Shown: positions 9,716-22,579 of the stretch, in pieces
Layout: each line of letters begins with the position of its first letter
Position numbering within the stretch: position 1 is the first letter of the stretch
Source of the DNA: Ixodes scapularis
Lineage: Eukaryota; Arthropoda; Arachnida; Ixodida; Ixodidae
Length of the DNA stretch: 64,000 bases
Direction of reading: 5' to 3'
Assembly (NCBI RefSeq): GCF_016920785.2
Contig: NW_024609879.1
Coordinates: 17,304,078 to 17,368,077, forward strand
Notes under the pieces: model-generated
What the model saw: only the letters and a program-made list of their open reading frames with translations
Databases searched by the model: none
Told to the model about the DNA's origin: nothing
Translations under genes and position numbers: made by a program

Positions 9716-12080
9716 GTGTCATTCGATGTGGCGTCTTACACCATTGTCACGCAAGCAAAGACCAGAGTCTCTGAAGGACATGTCCACGTGATCCCCGATA
9801 TTGAGAACGGTAGTGGGGTGACCCTGACTTCGCTCGAAGACATCAAGAAAGAATGCCGATGTTGCTTCGAGCTCCTCTACAGAGAGCGACAAGTGAACGA
9901 GCGCGTGTGGGCGAAGATGTTCGACACGCTGCCACGGCTGACGGAGCGAAAGGGTAGCAGTCTGGAGGAACCGGTCACGAGGGAGGAATGCTGGAAGGCG
10001 CTGTCCTTACAGAAAGGCTAAGAAAGGAAAAACCCCAGGACCAAGGGTTTGCCCGGCTAAAATTATTTGAACTTCTGGGACCTCCTGGATCAGCCTCTCG
10101 TTCAGATTTGCAACATTAGTCTGAAAGAGGGTTGCCTGCCGCAGTCCATGCGCCTGGGTTTGATCAAGCTATTTTGTAAGGACAACGTGCGATGTAGAAG
10201 CCTGACTGCTTTAATGGCGAAAATTTTTCAGATCACCATGGTGTCCGTCATCGAGGTCTTGGTGTTGCAGCAGCAGGTCTGCTTGATCCCGGGAAAAACA
10301 ATCCAACAAAACTTGTGCTACAGGGTGGGCCACAACGACATCGCAAAGCTCTTCATGACGGTTGACCAAAAAGAGGCTTTGATAGGGCGTGTCGCATCAA
10401 TTCTTGTTTCATGTCCTAGAGCGACTACCCTTGAGACGCCGGTTTTTGGGTGGCCTGCAGTGCCTGTACGCGGCGGTCAGCAGTGCAGTACAAGTAAACG
10501 GCCGAAGATCACGAGCTTTCCCGATTCACGCCGGAGTACGACAGGGCTGCCTGCGATCGCCGGTGCTATCAGTTCCGGTCTTTGATACGTGCGTGTGTAG
10601 ACTGCATGCAGTCATTAAAACAGATGCTTTCAGTGCTGACACCGGGGAACAAAGAACACCCGACAGTGTTTGCCTACGACTTCGACAGCAGCAGCAGGGG
10701 CCGCCGTAATATTCTTTGAAACGTAAGGCAGGGCATCGAGGGCGGCGGTGAATGTGTCAAAATCGACGGTGCTGTCTTTTCATTTGAGAGGACAACTATT
10801 AATTATCCAAAGAGCGCTGGTGGAGAGTGAGACCAAAATACTTGGCGCCCGTTTCACCAATCGGGGACACGTACCTGATGGAGAGTTTGCCTGAAAATTT
10901 AAGGAAGTTAGATAAAAGAGCGGAACAGCTAAACGGCTCGGTTTGTTATTTCCGAGCATGTAGTAAGGTCCTAAAAACACGACCGGCCAATCTTGTATGA
11001 TACGGAGTAGCGGCATTCCAGCATTCGAGCCACGCGGTGAAGAAAGCTCATAAACTTCTCTACGACCTTTTCTGGGTGGAAAGCCAGAGAGAGTGGCCCG
11101 AAAGGAGATTCGGAAAAGTACAGAAAAATGGGGAATGCCCTGTGTAGCGCTCGGGCTGCACCTGTCCTGCAGGGTGCTGGAAGACGAAAACCACGTGGGC
11201 TTACGACTTTGCGTACTTCTTTCTGGCTACAGAGGGTACGCATTTTGGAGCCGCCCTGTATCACACTCGCCCTCGAGCTGAACAACACCGCGATATAAAA
11301 AAAAGTGACGTGTAAACACCCGAACAAGCTCCAGAAGGCTTTCCCGAGCCCTGTTGGCCACGGCGCAGTCACTGAAGTTACACGGCGAGGAGAGCAAGAA
11401 GAAGCATCGCATCTCCGTGCAGGCATATCAAGGCAACGGAGTGATATCGAATGGCAGTTTGCACACGCGGTGCTCTCGGTAGGCACCTTTTACACTGAAT
11501 GTGCTTCAGTCGCAGCAATCGCTCTGTTGAGAGCGGGCATCTGGAAAACCACAAACACCTCTTCTATATCTGCCTTTACGCTGCAGCCATGTGGTTCAAG
11601 GTAGCGGGGTTGTATGGACTTTCAAGGAAGGAATAGGAAACAATGCGTTTGTTGGATCCTCGGCCTGTGCCCCAAAGAAAAGCGCCGGCTTTTGACCTCT
11701 TGGTGCCGGAAGTGGTGTACAAGCTATGGTGTGCGCGAAAGAGAGCGACGCACGGAAAGACCAAGACAATCCTCCAGAGGCTTGGTGTTCAAGACCAGAA
11801 ACGCGCTCTTTGCAACGCTCATTGAGTATTTGAACTCCCTCAGCCAAACGAAATTCCGCCAGCGGTGTAAGTCCGTTTGGCTGAAAGAGCCCTATTCGCC
11901 GTGAGGAGCTCGCATGCCTTTTTGATATTTAAGCGTTGTGCAAAAGAAGCATCTATCTTCATGGTTTGGAAAGAACTTGACAAAGCTGGGATCTTTTTAC
12001 GTTTATGTGGTCCCGTAGCGACTCTACAAACGAGAGTCCGAGGCATCATGTCCTGTATATAGCATGTAAATAAACATGTA
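9716..12080 (+). pseudogene. L1/Tx1-like LINE ORF2 pseudogene (reverse transcriptase)
   Basis: Overlapping open pieces in different frames collinearly match a non-LTR polymerase of the L1/Tx1 group. A pre-RT linker comes first (9716-10021, containing ECWKALSLQKG). Next is a motif-0/1 region around 10067-10330 with FWDLL, LKEGCLPQSMR, IKLFCKD and PGKTIQQNLC. A palm region follows at 10389-10709 with LQCLYAAVSSAVQVNG and AGVRQGC. The FADD-type catalytic box is not intact. Weak C-terminal resemblance continues to about 12050 (for example VVYKLWCARKRATHGKTKT near 11710-11765), with AATAAA at 12069-12074. At least four frameshifts make it dead. The clade is inferred from conserved phrases and is not certain; no endonuclease domain is seen. 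Confidence 0.65.
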
Positions 12081-12424
12081 GCATACCATTTTTTATAACA
12101 AAAAAAATCTAGAGCATGTCAAACTCTCCTAGCATAGATGGCATTGGGTCAGGTGATCTAAATTGCTCCCCAAATGTTAGCTGGGGAATTCAAATGAATG
12201 TTTAAGTCACCACACGTAAATGTTCCAGCTAAATTTAACGAGGAAACCGAATTCACGTATAGGTCACGGGCCGATAATACCCCAGGGTATTTACGTTACG
12301 TAACGTCACTTTCTACGATATACCTAGCGAAAAATACCCAAACGGACAGGCGGACAGTCAAATTTTTGGGAGGGGAGAGGCCGTGTTCCGTTCAAAAGCT
12401 TTTTATTCTTAAGAACAGCATAGG

Positions 12425-12640
12425 GAGTATTCACTGGCGGAAATAACTGCGTTAGCGGCTCATGAGCGCATGCTGACGGCGGGCTTCCATAGTTCTTTTG
12501 CAACGTGCATTCCACACCACGAATATGGCCTGGCTTAGCAGCTTATAAATATGAGCTTATTCTGAGCATGCCCATTGCACAGTGCGCTGAAATATGGCGT
12601 CCAATGAATGCCCCTAGACCCTTTGAAAAATTACGCCCTT
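12425..12640. repeat. Dispersed direct repeat, copy 2 of 2
   Basis: Same-orientation partner of 8987-9195, moderately diverged. Short ORFs within it look like chance. Confidence 0.55.
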
Positions 12641-12649
12641 TTACGGTGG

Positions 12650-13485
12650 ACCTGAAAATACTCCAAAGTGGCGTGCGTGAAAAACCCTTAAACATGGCAA
12701 GTCTATCAATTGCAAAAATCTCTGTATACAACAAAGCGCGCGTTGCATTATGGGGCATATTTGGTTATGGTACGGTGTACTACACCCTAGCCATGGAAGG
12801 AGTAGCATGGTTTCAATTTAGATCGCCGCGTTGACAAAGCAGTGCTTCTCAGCACTGCATGAAAGTAAAATCAGCGCTCGCTTATTGCATCAATTCATCT
12901 TCGTGAGAGGCCCCGTTCAAAAAGCTCCTCCAGCCGCCGTAAGCATCTGCTTAAACTTAGCAAGGAGTAGGAGTACAGCCGGCCGCGTCCTATACCTCTC
13001 TGGTAGCCGAACTACATCTCCAGAGTACAGGATAAACTTGCCGTGTAGCGGATCATTTACGGAGCTTAAGTTGAGACAATGGAACAGGCTGACCGGTTCA
13101 GTACAGTCTTCTTCAAGTGTTAATGTGCGCACAAACTCTGGTACTTTGGGAGCCCCCATACGTTTCCAAGCATTATATTTGCATTGGCAGTTCACATCTA
13201 CAGTTTTATAAATCTAAGAAAAGTCACATATTCGAAAATTTGTTCATGACGGGATGTCGTTAAACGCGGCAGGCAAATCAAAGCCGACGTCGTGACCAGT
13301 CGGTTCCCAAGATGCTTTTCGCGGCACTACGCCGCTGGAATCGCTTCAATTTTGGAAGAGGTCTATTGTGTACAATCTCTTGGAAGTGAGTACTATACGT
13401 TATAAACTTGCCAGCTTGTTGGGGTTATTGTGTACGCTACTTTGCAGTCTTCGCAGATCGACCAAAACTGGGCGTAATTTTTGAG
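12650..13485. other. Unassigned sequence
   Basis: Short ORFs on both strands, none resembling a known domain. No inverted or tandem repeat was noticed. Confidence 0.4.
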
Positions 13486-13489
13486 GGGG

Positions 13490-14720
13490 TCAATTTTTAT
13501 TATTTATTTAGAACATACTGATGGCCAGAGACTGGCCTAAGAAGGAGTGTAAACAACAGTAAGTGATATACATGTAAGCACTTTTGAAACCAAAACTAAA
13601 GCACATGGATATACATATTCGAGGCCTATATCAATAAATGCAGTACACGAGACTAACGTGCACTAATATGCAAAATATTGTAATAGAGAAAAATAGGCAC
13701 AACAGAAAAATAACTATCAATGGCACCACAAAAATCAATAGCCTCAAGAACGCTAGAAGGCAGAGAGTTCCATTCCGAGATGATGCGGGGAAAGAAGGAA
13801 AGTTTGAAATGTTTGCTGCGTGCAAAAACTTGTGTTAATGAATATTGTTTATGCTGCCTCGTATCTCACGACATTAACGGGATGAGGCGATTATGTGTGT
13901 TAAGCCGCACATTGTTTCGTACCATAAGCACAGTAATACAAATTTTAGCCCGGAGAGCTTCCTACGCAGCTCTTGTGTAGCTATGCCATTCGTTTTCATG
14001 AGATGTGATGGAGAGTTTTTTTTTTCTTTAAAATTCTTCATAGGTGAATCTGACCGCGCGCCTTTGAAGCCTTTTCAGCTTTGAAATATTCGTTTTAGTG
14101 AAAGAACCCCCAACAAGGCTTGCGTATTCTAGTTTCGATCACAGAAAAGTGTTATAAGCTAAAAATTCGACACTAGGTCGTGTTCTCATTAGTTTGGACC
14201 TGAGTAAACCAAGCTGACAGAATGCGGATGAACCGATGTTATCGATGTGTGTATCCCGTGAGAGAGTTTTAAAAATCGTCGGTTCTAGATACTTAGTCTT
14301 CAAGATTTCTTGCACAGGGGTACTGCAGACATCGTAATATAAATTCAAGTATAAATTTTTTTAGTAACCCTTTTATGAAATAGTTTTTTTTAATTTTAAT
14401 TTTCTCTGTCATCCGGCGCACCAATCTGCAATTTTTTAAAGTGAAGAGTTTAATGCAAACTGGTTCCATTGAGCTAGTTCTATATTTTAACAGGACACAA
14501 TCATCCGCAAAAAGTCTAATGTCTTCATCGATGACTGTCACAATGTCATTGTAAATTAGAAACAACAAGGGCCCCGGAACGCTGCCCTGGGGCCCACGAA
14601 GATACATGCAACGCATTTGAAAATTCCATATGAATATCAACGAACTGTTTACGTCCTTGTAGGTATGATTTAATCCACTTAACAACCAACAGGAATCGGA
14701 AGACCAACATTCAGCCTATA
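13490..14720 (-). pseudogene. CR1/Jockey-like LINE fragment (RT and C-terminus)
   Basis: The minus strand at about 14685-14293 encodes a reverse-transcriptase core: a GPQGSVPGPLLFLIYNDI segment (family form is P-Q-G-S-x-L-G-P) followed by IRLFADDCVLL, which holds the catalytic FADD box. Further along the strand, in other frames, come a thumb/C-terminal pattern (LEYA-type near 14130, an EWNSLPS-type motif near 13770) and an A/T-rich 3' tail near 13497-13510. The copy is 5'-truncated and frameshifted. The FADD box and PQGS motif are directly visible; the CR1/Jockey label is family knowledge plus inference. Confidence 0.75.
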
Positions 14721-15388
14721 ATACTATAAATGGTAGTCACCTATGAGTAGTAGTCACTCGGAGACATATTTGAAGGTCTTCACGGCGCGCGCTTTCCCCC
14801 TCTTCTCCCCTTCCCTTCCGTATACGTGGTATGCGCTAGAGGCCATAGTTGATTCCGCTTCTCTTAAGCCCGGGCTTACGTCGTGCTTCCCCAACGCTTC
14901 TCCAACGTCCCAGACCACCGAGATTTTACTTCTTTTCAGAAAACAAGTGGCGCTCGCAGATATGGCGCTCAGTGAATGTCACCTGTGCATAACTTGCAAG
15001 CGTCGACATTGCTGGGTACTGAGGGTTATTTCTACTGACTGGTTTTTTTGAAGTTCATCTGCGGTGCGAAACAGACACGGCAAACCGAACGCTCGCGGCG
15101 CATAAAATGCTTTCATCGCCGCTAATGATATCGGATGCAAGCTATGTGCATTCTAAGAGCTACAGCCTGAGTGGTATGGATTTCACGTTGCGGAACGTAG
15201 CGAAAGTTCATCGAAAGCTCTTCATCAGAAACAACGGACTTAACTTTGACCACCAGTGCACACAAAGCTTAGTTAAGCACGTAATATTACACAATTGTTT
15301 TTTTTTAATTTTAATATATCGTCATGTGTCCAAACAATAGCATTAACGATAGGGGTTCACCAGAATATAAGGTTTCCCATACACATGC
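14720..15388. other. Unassigned sequence
   Basis: Nothing recognisable. Two ORFs of 77-102 codons (14743-15051, 15107-15340) show no domain signature. Confidence 0.4.
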
Positions 15389-15390
15389 TA

Positions 15391-18227
15391 CACACTAAAC
15401 ATTTTTACGCCCTTATTGGTGTAAATGGCATGGGTCACAACTCACCCCCTTATTGGTGTACAAAAACGCCCTAGAAAAATGGTGTTATTTCTCACTCCCT
15501 CAAAAACCGGTGTAATCCCTTACACCCTACACAGAAAGGAGTGATTCTGTTCTACACCTATTTATTAGGGTGTGATGGCAGCAGTACACCCTACCAAAAA
15601 CGTGTACTGCAGCTAGAAGAGTATGGTGGGTAAACCCCGAGACTAGTGACAAAAAAAATTGGGAAAACACAATACTGTCTCAAAATGTCTTGAGACGTGT
15701 TGTGTTGTCCCGATTTTTTGTCCTAGTCTTGGGTTTTTTTCACCATGATCCTTCACCAGCTCGCCTGCGCAGTAACTCTCATTTCATTCAGCTACAAGAA
15801 GTTATACTAAATGTGTAACACAACACTTCATCAAAAAGTATTTACAGAGAAATGATTGCTAACAAATTAAAACATGTGGAACACTTTATTTTTTGAATCC
15901 AGAAAAAACGTGCATGGACCTCATCTTCTTCTTTCGCGAATTCGCGAGAAACCAATGTCAAACCTCAAATGCTGGCGTTTGTGACCTAGTGTTAAGTTTT
16001 TGTGACAAAGCTACAAAATTCTTATAGGCTTAAAATAAATGCACTCAAACTTTAAATAAGGCTTTCCTTCGCCTAAACCTACTTTAATGCTTTCTAGCTC
16101 TGCTGACGTAGGCAAAACTCGACAGGCTGGCAGAGACGGAACGACCGGGAGTTGATTGAGGCGTAAGCAGCATTTCATGCCTGTAAACAGTAAAATGGTC
16201 TATTGAGACGGAAGCAGGACTACTACCAGAAGCATGCTTGCAGAGTACTTACAAATAAAACACCGATCTCATGTAATCCGTGATAGTTGCATAATCCGGT
16301 TCGGGCAGCACAGAAAAATTCGCAAACACAACGTCCAGGATGAAGGCGGTTGCTCACATTCAACGGAACTCTCGCCGTCGCCGATGAGCAGCTCTCTGTC
16401 GTGATAGATGCACAATCCGACTAGGGCAGCACAAAACTACGCAAACACAATGTCGAGGATGAAGGCGGTCGATCACAATCAGCGGAAGTCTCGCGAGCGC
16501 CGACGAGCAGTTCTTTGTCGAAACGCGTCCAACAAACACAGCACAATAATTCCATGGACTCCGACGAAATTCACAAATATTACCAAAAAATTAGTATGAA
16601 CGTATTCCGGCCGTTCAAGACGAAAAACCACGGCTGCGACTGCAACGCAGGAAAAACAGAAGAACACTGACGCCTGACGGAAGCTTTTTAGAAACTGGAC
16701 CTACGTGGCCCCTACACTCACTGTAATTTGGAATACGGCAAAGACTTCGGCCCCAGTGAGCCCATCAGCGCGTCGGAGCGAGTCACGTGACATATTATGG
16801 TCCAAGCGTCCCTGTCCTACGGAGAGCGGTCACGTGTTAAACACCACTCCTCTGATTTGCTAGAAGCGGCCTTCGCACTCGCTCACAGCCACACGAAGAC
16901 ACAAAAGAAGGTGTGGAGGCTTATCAGAAGACGAGGTCAAAGAGGGGTGGACAAAGCAGCTAATCTCCCTCTGCGACTTTGTATAAGCCACCTGGGCTGC
17001 CCAAGGAGGGTCGCAAAATGGGACACGTCAGGACTTGCTTCACGCAGTGGCGTGCGTGCTCTGATGCCGACCGCGAAATCACGAAATAAATAACACAAAA
17101 CAAATTCGAACGCATGAAACAAGAGATGCAATTTCACCGGTACGAAAAAAGAAAAAAAAAAACGAAAAAAAAAAGCGTCGGGAGGCTAGATATTTTGGTG
17201 TCAACTAAGGATCGCGTACTAGCCGGGGTGTCATAAATTCGGCACTTTCGATTGTCTTGCGGAATTGTCTCGTCAGAACTACACACAAAAATAAAATCTC
17301 AGTGAAGGTGCTATAAGTAGTGCGAGGGCCAGTCAGGTGAGTTTGTAATACATGAAATGAGGGCGCCACGGCCCATAGTTTGTTCAGTGGTTCAGCGCAG
17401 GAGGTCTTTCTCTGGTTAAAAGTAAGCAGATTCCGTTTTGCTTCATCTTGTTTTTCTTTTCTTTTTTAACGTCGGATTTTAGGCGGTTAAGAAATAGACA
17501 TACCTCGCCGGCATAGGCCATTCATGCGGGAATCTTGACGCTCAACCAAAAACGGCATCGCCTACGGTATGTCAGGATGGCGTCGCCGCGACCCATCCTT
17601 TTTTTCGCAGATATTGGCTGGACCAAAATGGTAACGGCGCAATTTGTCATATTTGATCCTATATCGGCGCAATGCTGTGTGCTGTTTGGGTTGTATATTG
17701 ACACGTTTTCGTTCATCTTTTGCGAGTGGAGATGTTTTGTTTTTAAATCGAAGTTGAACTGATGAAACTGACGCACACGCGACACGTAATTTTCGGCTCG
17801 TGTCGGACGGTGAGTTCGATCGGAGTTGCAAAAACTATACTCCATCATTTCCTAACCATACGCGACTTCGTGTAGCGATTAATTATACTGGATGTTTAGA
17901 CCGCCGTACATCAGCAACAGTTTCAGCAAAGCAATAAGCATTAATGGATATGAAATCATGGGCGTATTAGACTGGCATCACCATAACGCCCCTTTCACAC
18001 CGTGTTAATACAGGGCGTATAATTCGCCCATACACCCTTTTTACACGATTTCAGACGCCATCGCAATAAGCGAGGTCGTAAAAAGGGTGTGGAAGGGATG
18101 AAAAACATCAGCACACCCTTTTTACACCCACCGATATTCAAATATCGTGTAAATGAAGTGTAAGAAGGGTGTTTTTCCTGACTTACACAATTTCTACACG
18201 ATTATGGGTGTTATAATGTTTATTGTG
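15391..18227. mobile_element. TA-flanked non-autonomous DNA transposon, copy A
   Basis: Terminal inverted repeats CACACTAAACATT (left) and AATGTTTATTGTG (right, one difference) are flanked by TA on both sides (15389-15390, 18228-18229). A near-identical copy in reverse orientation lies at 43076-45916. Both ends are packed with short motifs: TTATTGGTGTA and TACACC types on the left, and GTGTAAAAAGGGTGT and its complement on the right. The interior has a 121-bp tandem duplication (16281-16520) and an imperfect hairpin at 15637-15735. ORFs of 60-108 codons show no transposase features. TA duplication is typical of Tc1/mariner-type target choice, but the family is unassigned. Confidence 0.85.
16281..16520. 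repeat. 121-bp tandem duplication inside copy A
   Basis: Two units, 16281-16401 and 16402-16520, each running from GTGATAG(T/A)TGCA(T/C)AATCC through GGATGAAGGCGGT to a GAGCAG...TGTCG end. The same duplication is present in copy B (about 44815-45030), so it predates the split of the copies. Confidence 0.8.
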
Positions 18228-18949
18228 TAGTGGAGATAAAATTTAACTCAGGAATGTCTAGGCAATGGGAGGTTCTTTTGCCTGTACGCTATCTGACGCC
18301 TGCACTGCTGATAATCAAGATGACCAGTGCAGTCCGATTGGCGGCCTGAGAGTTGAATCAAGTAAAGTGGTGATGACACGCACGTGTGCTGGTAGAATGT
18401 TAAACTAGATGTAAAGAATGTGAAACGTTGAACATACGTTGCATAATCCATGGTTCCGGCCCTTCTTCTTCGTCGTTTAAAAAAAGGCTACGATGGGGTA
18501 TTTTCACTAATCGTCAGCACATACACGTGCTTATATCTCAGGTAATCATCAGAGATAATCAAATTATATAACGGCTTTGACAATAAACAAAGTTAGTTTT
18601 TTTTATAAATATTGTTTTCATGGACAGATATTTTTGTACCAGCGAGGAAAACTGTTTCTGCGGGGATCCTGAAGTACACAAATCAGCTCCGCGTTTGCAA
18701 ATAAGGATAGAAGTGGATAAAGAAGGCTTTAATCCAGTTTGTAAACAGGGAACAAACACACGGAGGTTAGTTTCTTTATAGAGGGGGAGTTCAGTCTGCC
18801 AGAGCATGGCGACATTGTTACCCACTGTAGATGAGAAGTTTAGTCAGTGCACTACGACTGCTAGCCTGAGGTCTTTAACGTGCACCACGCAGTAGTGATA
18901 CACGACCACACGACGGTACGATTCCCATCCAGACCGAAACGGGCAGGGG

Positions 18950-19335
18950 TGGGGATTGAATCCAAAATTGCTGGGTTCTGCAGCACGAGCTTTCGCTCGA
19001 CGTGTTCCGAGCTGGTGTGCGCTAAACCACTCGGCCATCGAACCCCCGGGATTGAGCCGAGGATCTCTGGGGTTTTCAGCGCGAGCTTTCGCTCCTCGTG
19101 CTCCGAGCTGGTGTGCGCTAGACCACTCGGCCACCGATCCCCGGGGTATCCCTTGGTTCTGCAGCACGAGCGTCCGCTCGACGTGTTCCGAGCTGGTGTG
19201 CGCTAAACCACTCGGCCATCGATCCTCCGGGATTGAGCCGAGAATCTCTGGGGTTTTCAGCGCGAGCTTTCGTTCCTCGGGCTCCGAGCTGGTGTGCGCT
19301 AGACCACTCGGCCACCGATCCCCGGGGGATCCCTA
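18950..19335 (-). repeat. tRNA-like tandem array, left half
   Basis: About four units of roughly 90-100 bp. On the minus strand each has an exact tRNA A box (TGGCCGAGTGG, or TGGCCGAGTGG-like with one change) and, about 75 bp downstream, a B-box-like GGCTCAATCCC. A-to-B spacing is longer than in normal tRNA genes, even Ser/Leu types, so these look like tRNA-derived SINE-like units. The array continues after the inserted element, at 32511. Confidence 0.7.
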
Positions 19336-19739
19336 GGTTTTGCGGCAGTTTGATACTTTAGACCCATGTTACGGATAAAAAAAACAGGACGCGGGATGGC
19401 CAAAAAACGCGTTTTTCGTTTAAGGCTCGACAAATTATGAGGCGCTGGAGAAATGCAGCCCTCTGCGTTAAGTCCTTATTTCGAACTCATTTTGTTCGCC
19501 TTCCGCCCATTGAAAAGCATGCGGGAAGGGCCTTAGAACGCACCTGGTATCGCTGCGCCACAGCGTTCTTCCGCATCAAAAAGTTCGTCTGCTTTCCTCG
19601 CCGTCACCATGGCAACGAACGCTGAATGAATAGAAGCACGCACGGTACCGCCGCGTGAAGCCTGCAACAGCTGACGCCATTTTACGAACGCCGTCTGCTA
19701 GCCAAAGCCGAACGCGGTGTTGCAGAACAACCGCCTCCG

Positions 19740-19971
19740 CCGGTGCGCCGTTGGCAAAGACGACGAAGCTGAGACACGCCGACGGCGATCGAGCAAGCAA
19801 CAACACCGCGGGACGACTGCAACGGCGGCATTTATTCGGATCAAAGGCCGGCTTCGCCGGTGCGCCGCTAGCAAAGACGACGAAGCTGAGCCACGCCGAC
19901 GGCGAATGGGCGAGCAACAGCACCGCGGGACGACTGCAACTGCGGCATTTATTGGGATCAAAGGCGCGAAA
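19740..19971. repeat. 117-bp tandem duplication in left Merlin arm
   Basis: Two units starting at CCGGTGCGCCG (about 19740 and 19857), each ending with GGCATTTATT(C/G)GGATCAAAGG. The right arm has the mirror duplication at about 31876-32100. Confidence 0.75.
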
Positions 19972-20239
19972 TAAGCAAGAACAATTTTTATTTGAATCAT
20001 AACACCCGATATCCAAGTTGGGGACCACATACCTTTGCTGGGTCTTTCCTGTGAACTTTTTACAGAGACACGGGGTGCCGCATTCAAAACACAGCTCCGT
20101 TTGCAAAATATGGGGGCCCTGAAAAGGGCCGTTTAGACCGCTACCAGAACCTATAACTGACGTAACGAGCACTTGACGAGCGGTTGGCGCATAAGTCGTC
20201 TTTATGCACGCAGGCGGGCGACGGGCTCAGCGCAGCGGA

Positions 20240-21231
20240 TCACTCAAAGTCACCGGGGCCCTCAGAATCCTCGTACTCCGCACAATAGGGAAGGTCCCTG
20301 TTTGCGTCGGGGCTGTAGATTTTGGCGGCCGCGGCGACGAACGACTGGAATCTATCAGTGTTTCTGCGCGCCTTCTCTCTCCTCCAAAACATGAACTTTG
20401 CAAGGTGACCAGTGAAATAGTGGCTCTCGCGCCGTCCAGATGGAAGGGAAGTTTTGACGTGGGCCTAGGTGCCCTCCACCGTATTGGTGTGCGCACCAGT
20501 GTTCGGGTCGTCAAAGTGCAGCTTGTGGTTAACGGTGAGGTGCGTGAAGCGAGCGTCATCTGCAAGCTTGCGATAGCCCGCCCAACAATCAGTGATTATT
20601 CTTGTTCCAGGGTGGACCCACTTGGCTATTAGCCCTAGCAGGGTTTTAGCGTCACGGGTCTCCACGGGAACAAGAAAGCAGCACCCGCTGCCACGCTCCA
20701 CACCGCCGAAAACCCACTGGCCAGGCCTTAAATACCCGCGATGGTAATTTCGCCGCACGAACATACTCTCGTCTAGTTCTATAGTCACGCCTTCGCCGCC
20801 AATCATCTCTGAATGCTTAAAGACGGCATTTACCACAACCTCCCGACAAAGGCTCGTCCAATCAGTTATTCTCTTACTTGCGACATCAGTCTCCCGCTGA
20901 ATGAATGATCTGAATCATCCGCTGAATGAATGATCTTCATGAAATGGGGAAGCGTCAGGTGCGATTTCTCGAAAAAGGAACCGCTCCGTACTGAGACCTT
21001 GCCCCGGCACTGAACCTTGAGCGGCTTCCTCTTGGGCACCTCACGAGTCATCCACACTCCGAACCTTCACGAATAACCATCCGCAGATCTAGCGCGGACT
21101 GGCAGCGTCATCGGAGCTTCGCACTCTGGGCAGGCTCACGAACCCAGAAGCAGGCCCATGCCCTGAAGCAAATTAATTGCTTCAAGAGGGTCTTTCATGG
21201 CGTCATGAAGACGGCACAAGTCAAACGCCAT
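20240..21231 (-). pseudogene. Merlin (ISXO2/IS1595-type) transposase, left-arm copy, broken
   Basis: Reading from an ATG at 21231 down to a stop at 20240-20242, the copy encodes an N-terminal CPEC zinc-ribbon-like motif, RSGSFF and SHLTLP, and then the DDE catalytic core: ELDESMF (first Asp), IITDCW (second Asp) and NTVEG (Glu). This is the order seen in IS1595-family and eukaryotic Merlin transposases. It is dead: an in-frame TGA follows ADGYS, a segment near 20890-20940 has been replaced by a short ATTCATTCAGCGG-type duplication that shifts the frame, and TAG replaces the expected Trp codon after NTVEGT (near 20465). The C-terminus (GPGDFE then stop) is still readable beyond these lesions. 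Confidence 0.85.
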
Positions 21232-21953
21232 GGCACTGCGACGCTCGCCTCTGGAAGAATATAGCGCCGAGGGGGCTAAACGAGCAGAACTGCGCGCTTC
21301 TTAGCATTTATTAGTTTTATTTGATCCGCCATTTTATAACTCGTGACACCATTCTAACAAACTCATTGGTTAATCGGTCGGACCAAGTCATCGCGTGACA
21401 AAACAAACGCCAATTGTATGGCCAGAACGGTTGTCGCGGTCGGCAACGTCACAAATAAGAGAACAGTCGGACCCAACAACAAAGTAAAGTCACAAAGTGA
21501 ACAAAAAAAAAAATAAGAAGGGAGCCGTTTTCGGGCGGCGTGTTCTTTGATGAGAAGTGTTGCTCGCAATGGTTACTTGTTTGTTTTCTTTTTTTGTTTC
21601 TTTACCCTAGAGGGTGCCACGACCCTTATTTGAAGCTGATTTGTTAATTCAATAACAAAGACGCGTTGTTCTTGAAAAGAACAACGCGTTTTGTTTCCTT
21701 GAAATGCTTGAAAAGAAAAGTAAGAATGCACAAGATATACCGTACGGCAAGACCGTTATACTCCGCACTCGGCGAGGCCTCATGACGCCGCCGACGACCG
21801 TTAGGCTATTCATTTTTTGTTTCTTTAGACTTTTATCGCGACCACTACTCCACCGTGCCTCAGATTTTCCAGCGAAGGTCCGGCAGTTTTTAATAATTAT
21901 TGGTATCGTCGTTTAAAGGGCACTCTTTTTATGCTGCTTCGTTCCTGACGCCG

Positions 21954-22579
21954 TGAAAATATTCTTTCTTTTTAGATTATAGGCGCGAAAAATCCACACT
22001 GACTAGGGAATGAGTAACAACACCCAGATGTTGGCCTAGACTCTGTCCTACTCAGGCTCTAGTCCATGTGGATTTTTCGCGACTACAATCTAAAAATAAA
22101 GAATGACATACACACACATCACACGGTCACGCACTCATAGTTGGTTCAGAAGTTCAGTGTCCCCGACGTGTTTTTGTAGCGCTTTCAAAACGATACACTG
22201 ATATCGCCAAGTGCTCTCCGGCCCAGGATTTTGGTGACATTAAATGGTCTACGGTCCAGCATTTGCAGCGTTCTTCTCGTGTCTTCTCGTTGGGTGCTGT
22301 GTTGTCATGAAATCTCCCTCAACCCCTCACCCCCTTCACAACCCTTCCCCTCCCGTCTCAGGAGCACAACTCCATAGCAGGTGAATCCTCATCAAATAAA
22401 AACATGTCTCTCTCTCTCACGCATGCACACACAAGATACTAATAACAAAGCTAAATAATTGGGATAATTAATTATTGGACTAACTTTATTGGACTAATTG
22501 TATCCACAAACCAATCCGACCTTGAACTAAACTTTTTTTTTTTTATACGTGGTGCTATTTTTTCTCGCCCATATTTTTA
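21954..22579. other. Centre of the Merlin-like inverted repeat
   Basis: Sequence between the two arms. It holds a smaller inverted repeat (about 21961-22000 against 22064-22107, around CGCGAAAAATCCACA and its mirror) and a TC-rich stretch near 22405-22420. No ORF of note. Confidence 0.6.

Noticed and set aside
19576..20172. 198-codon minus-strand ORF in the left Merlin arm and its mirror at 31751-32377
   Set aside because: Its repeated DPNKCR(S/R)CSRPAVLLL segments come from the 117-bp tandem duplication; no known domain and no sign of selection.
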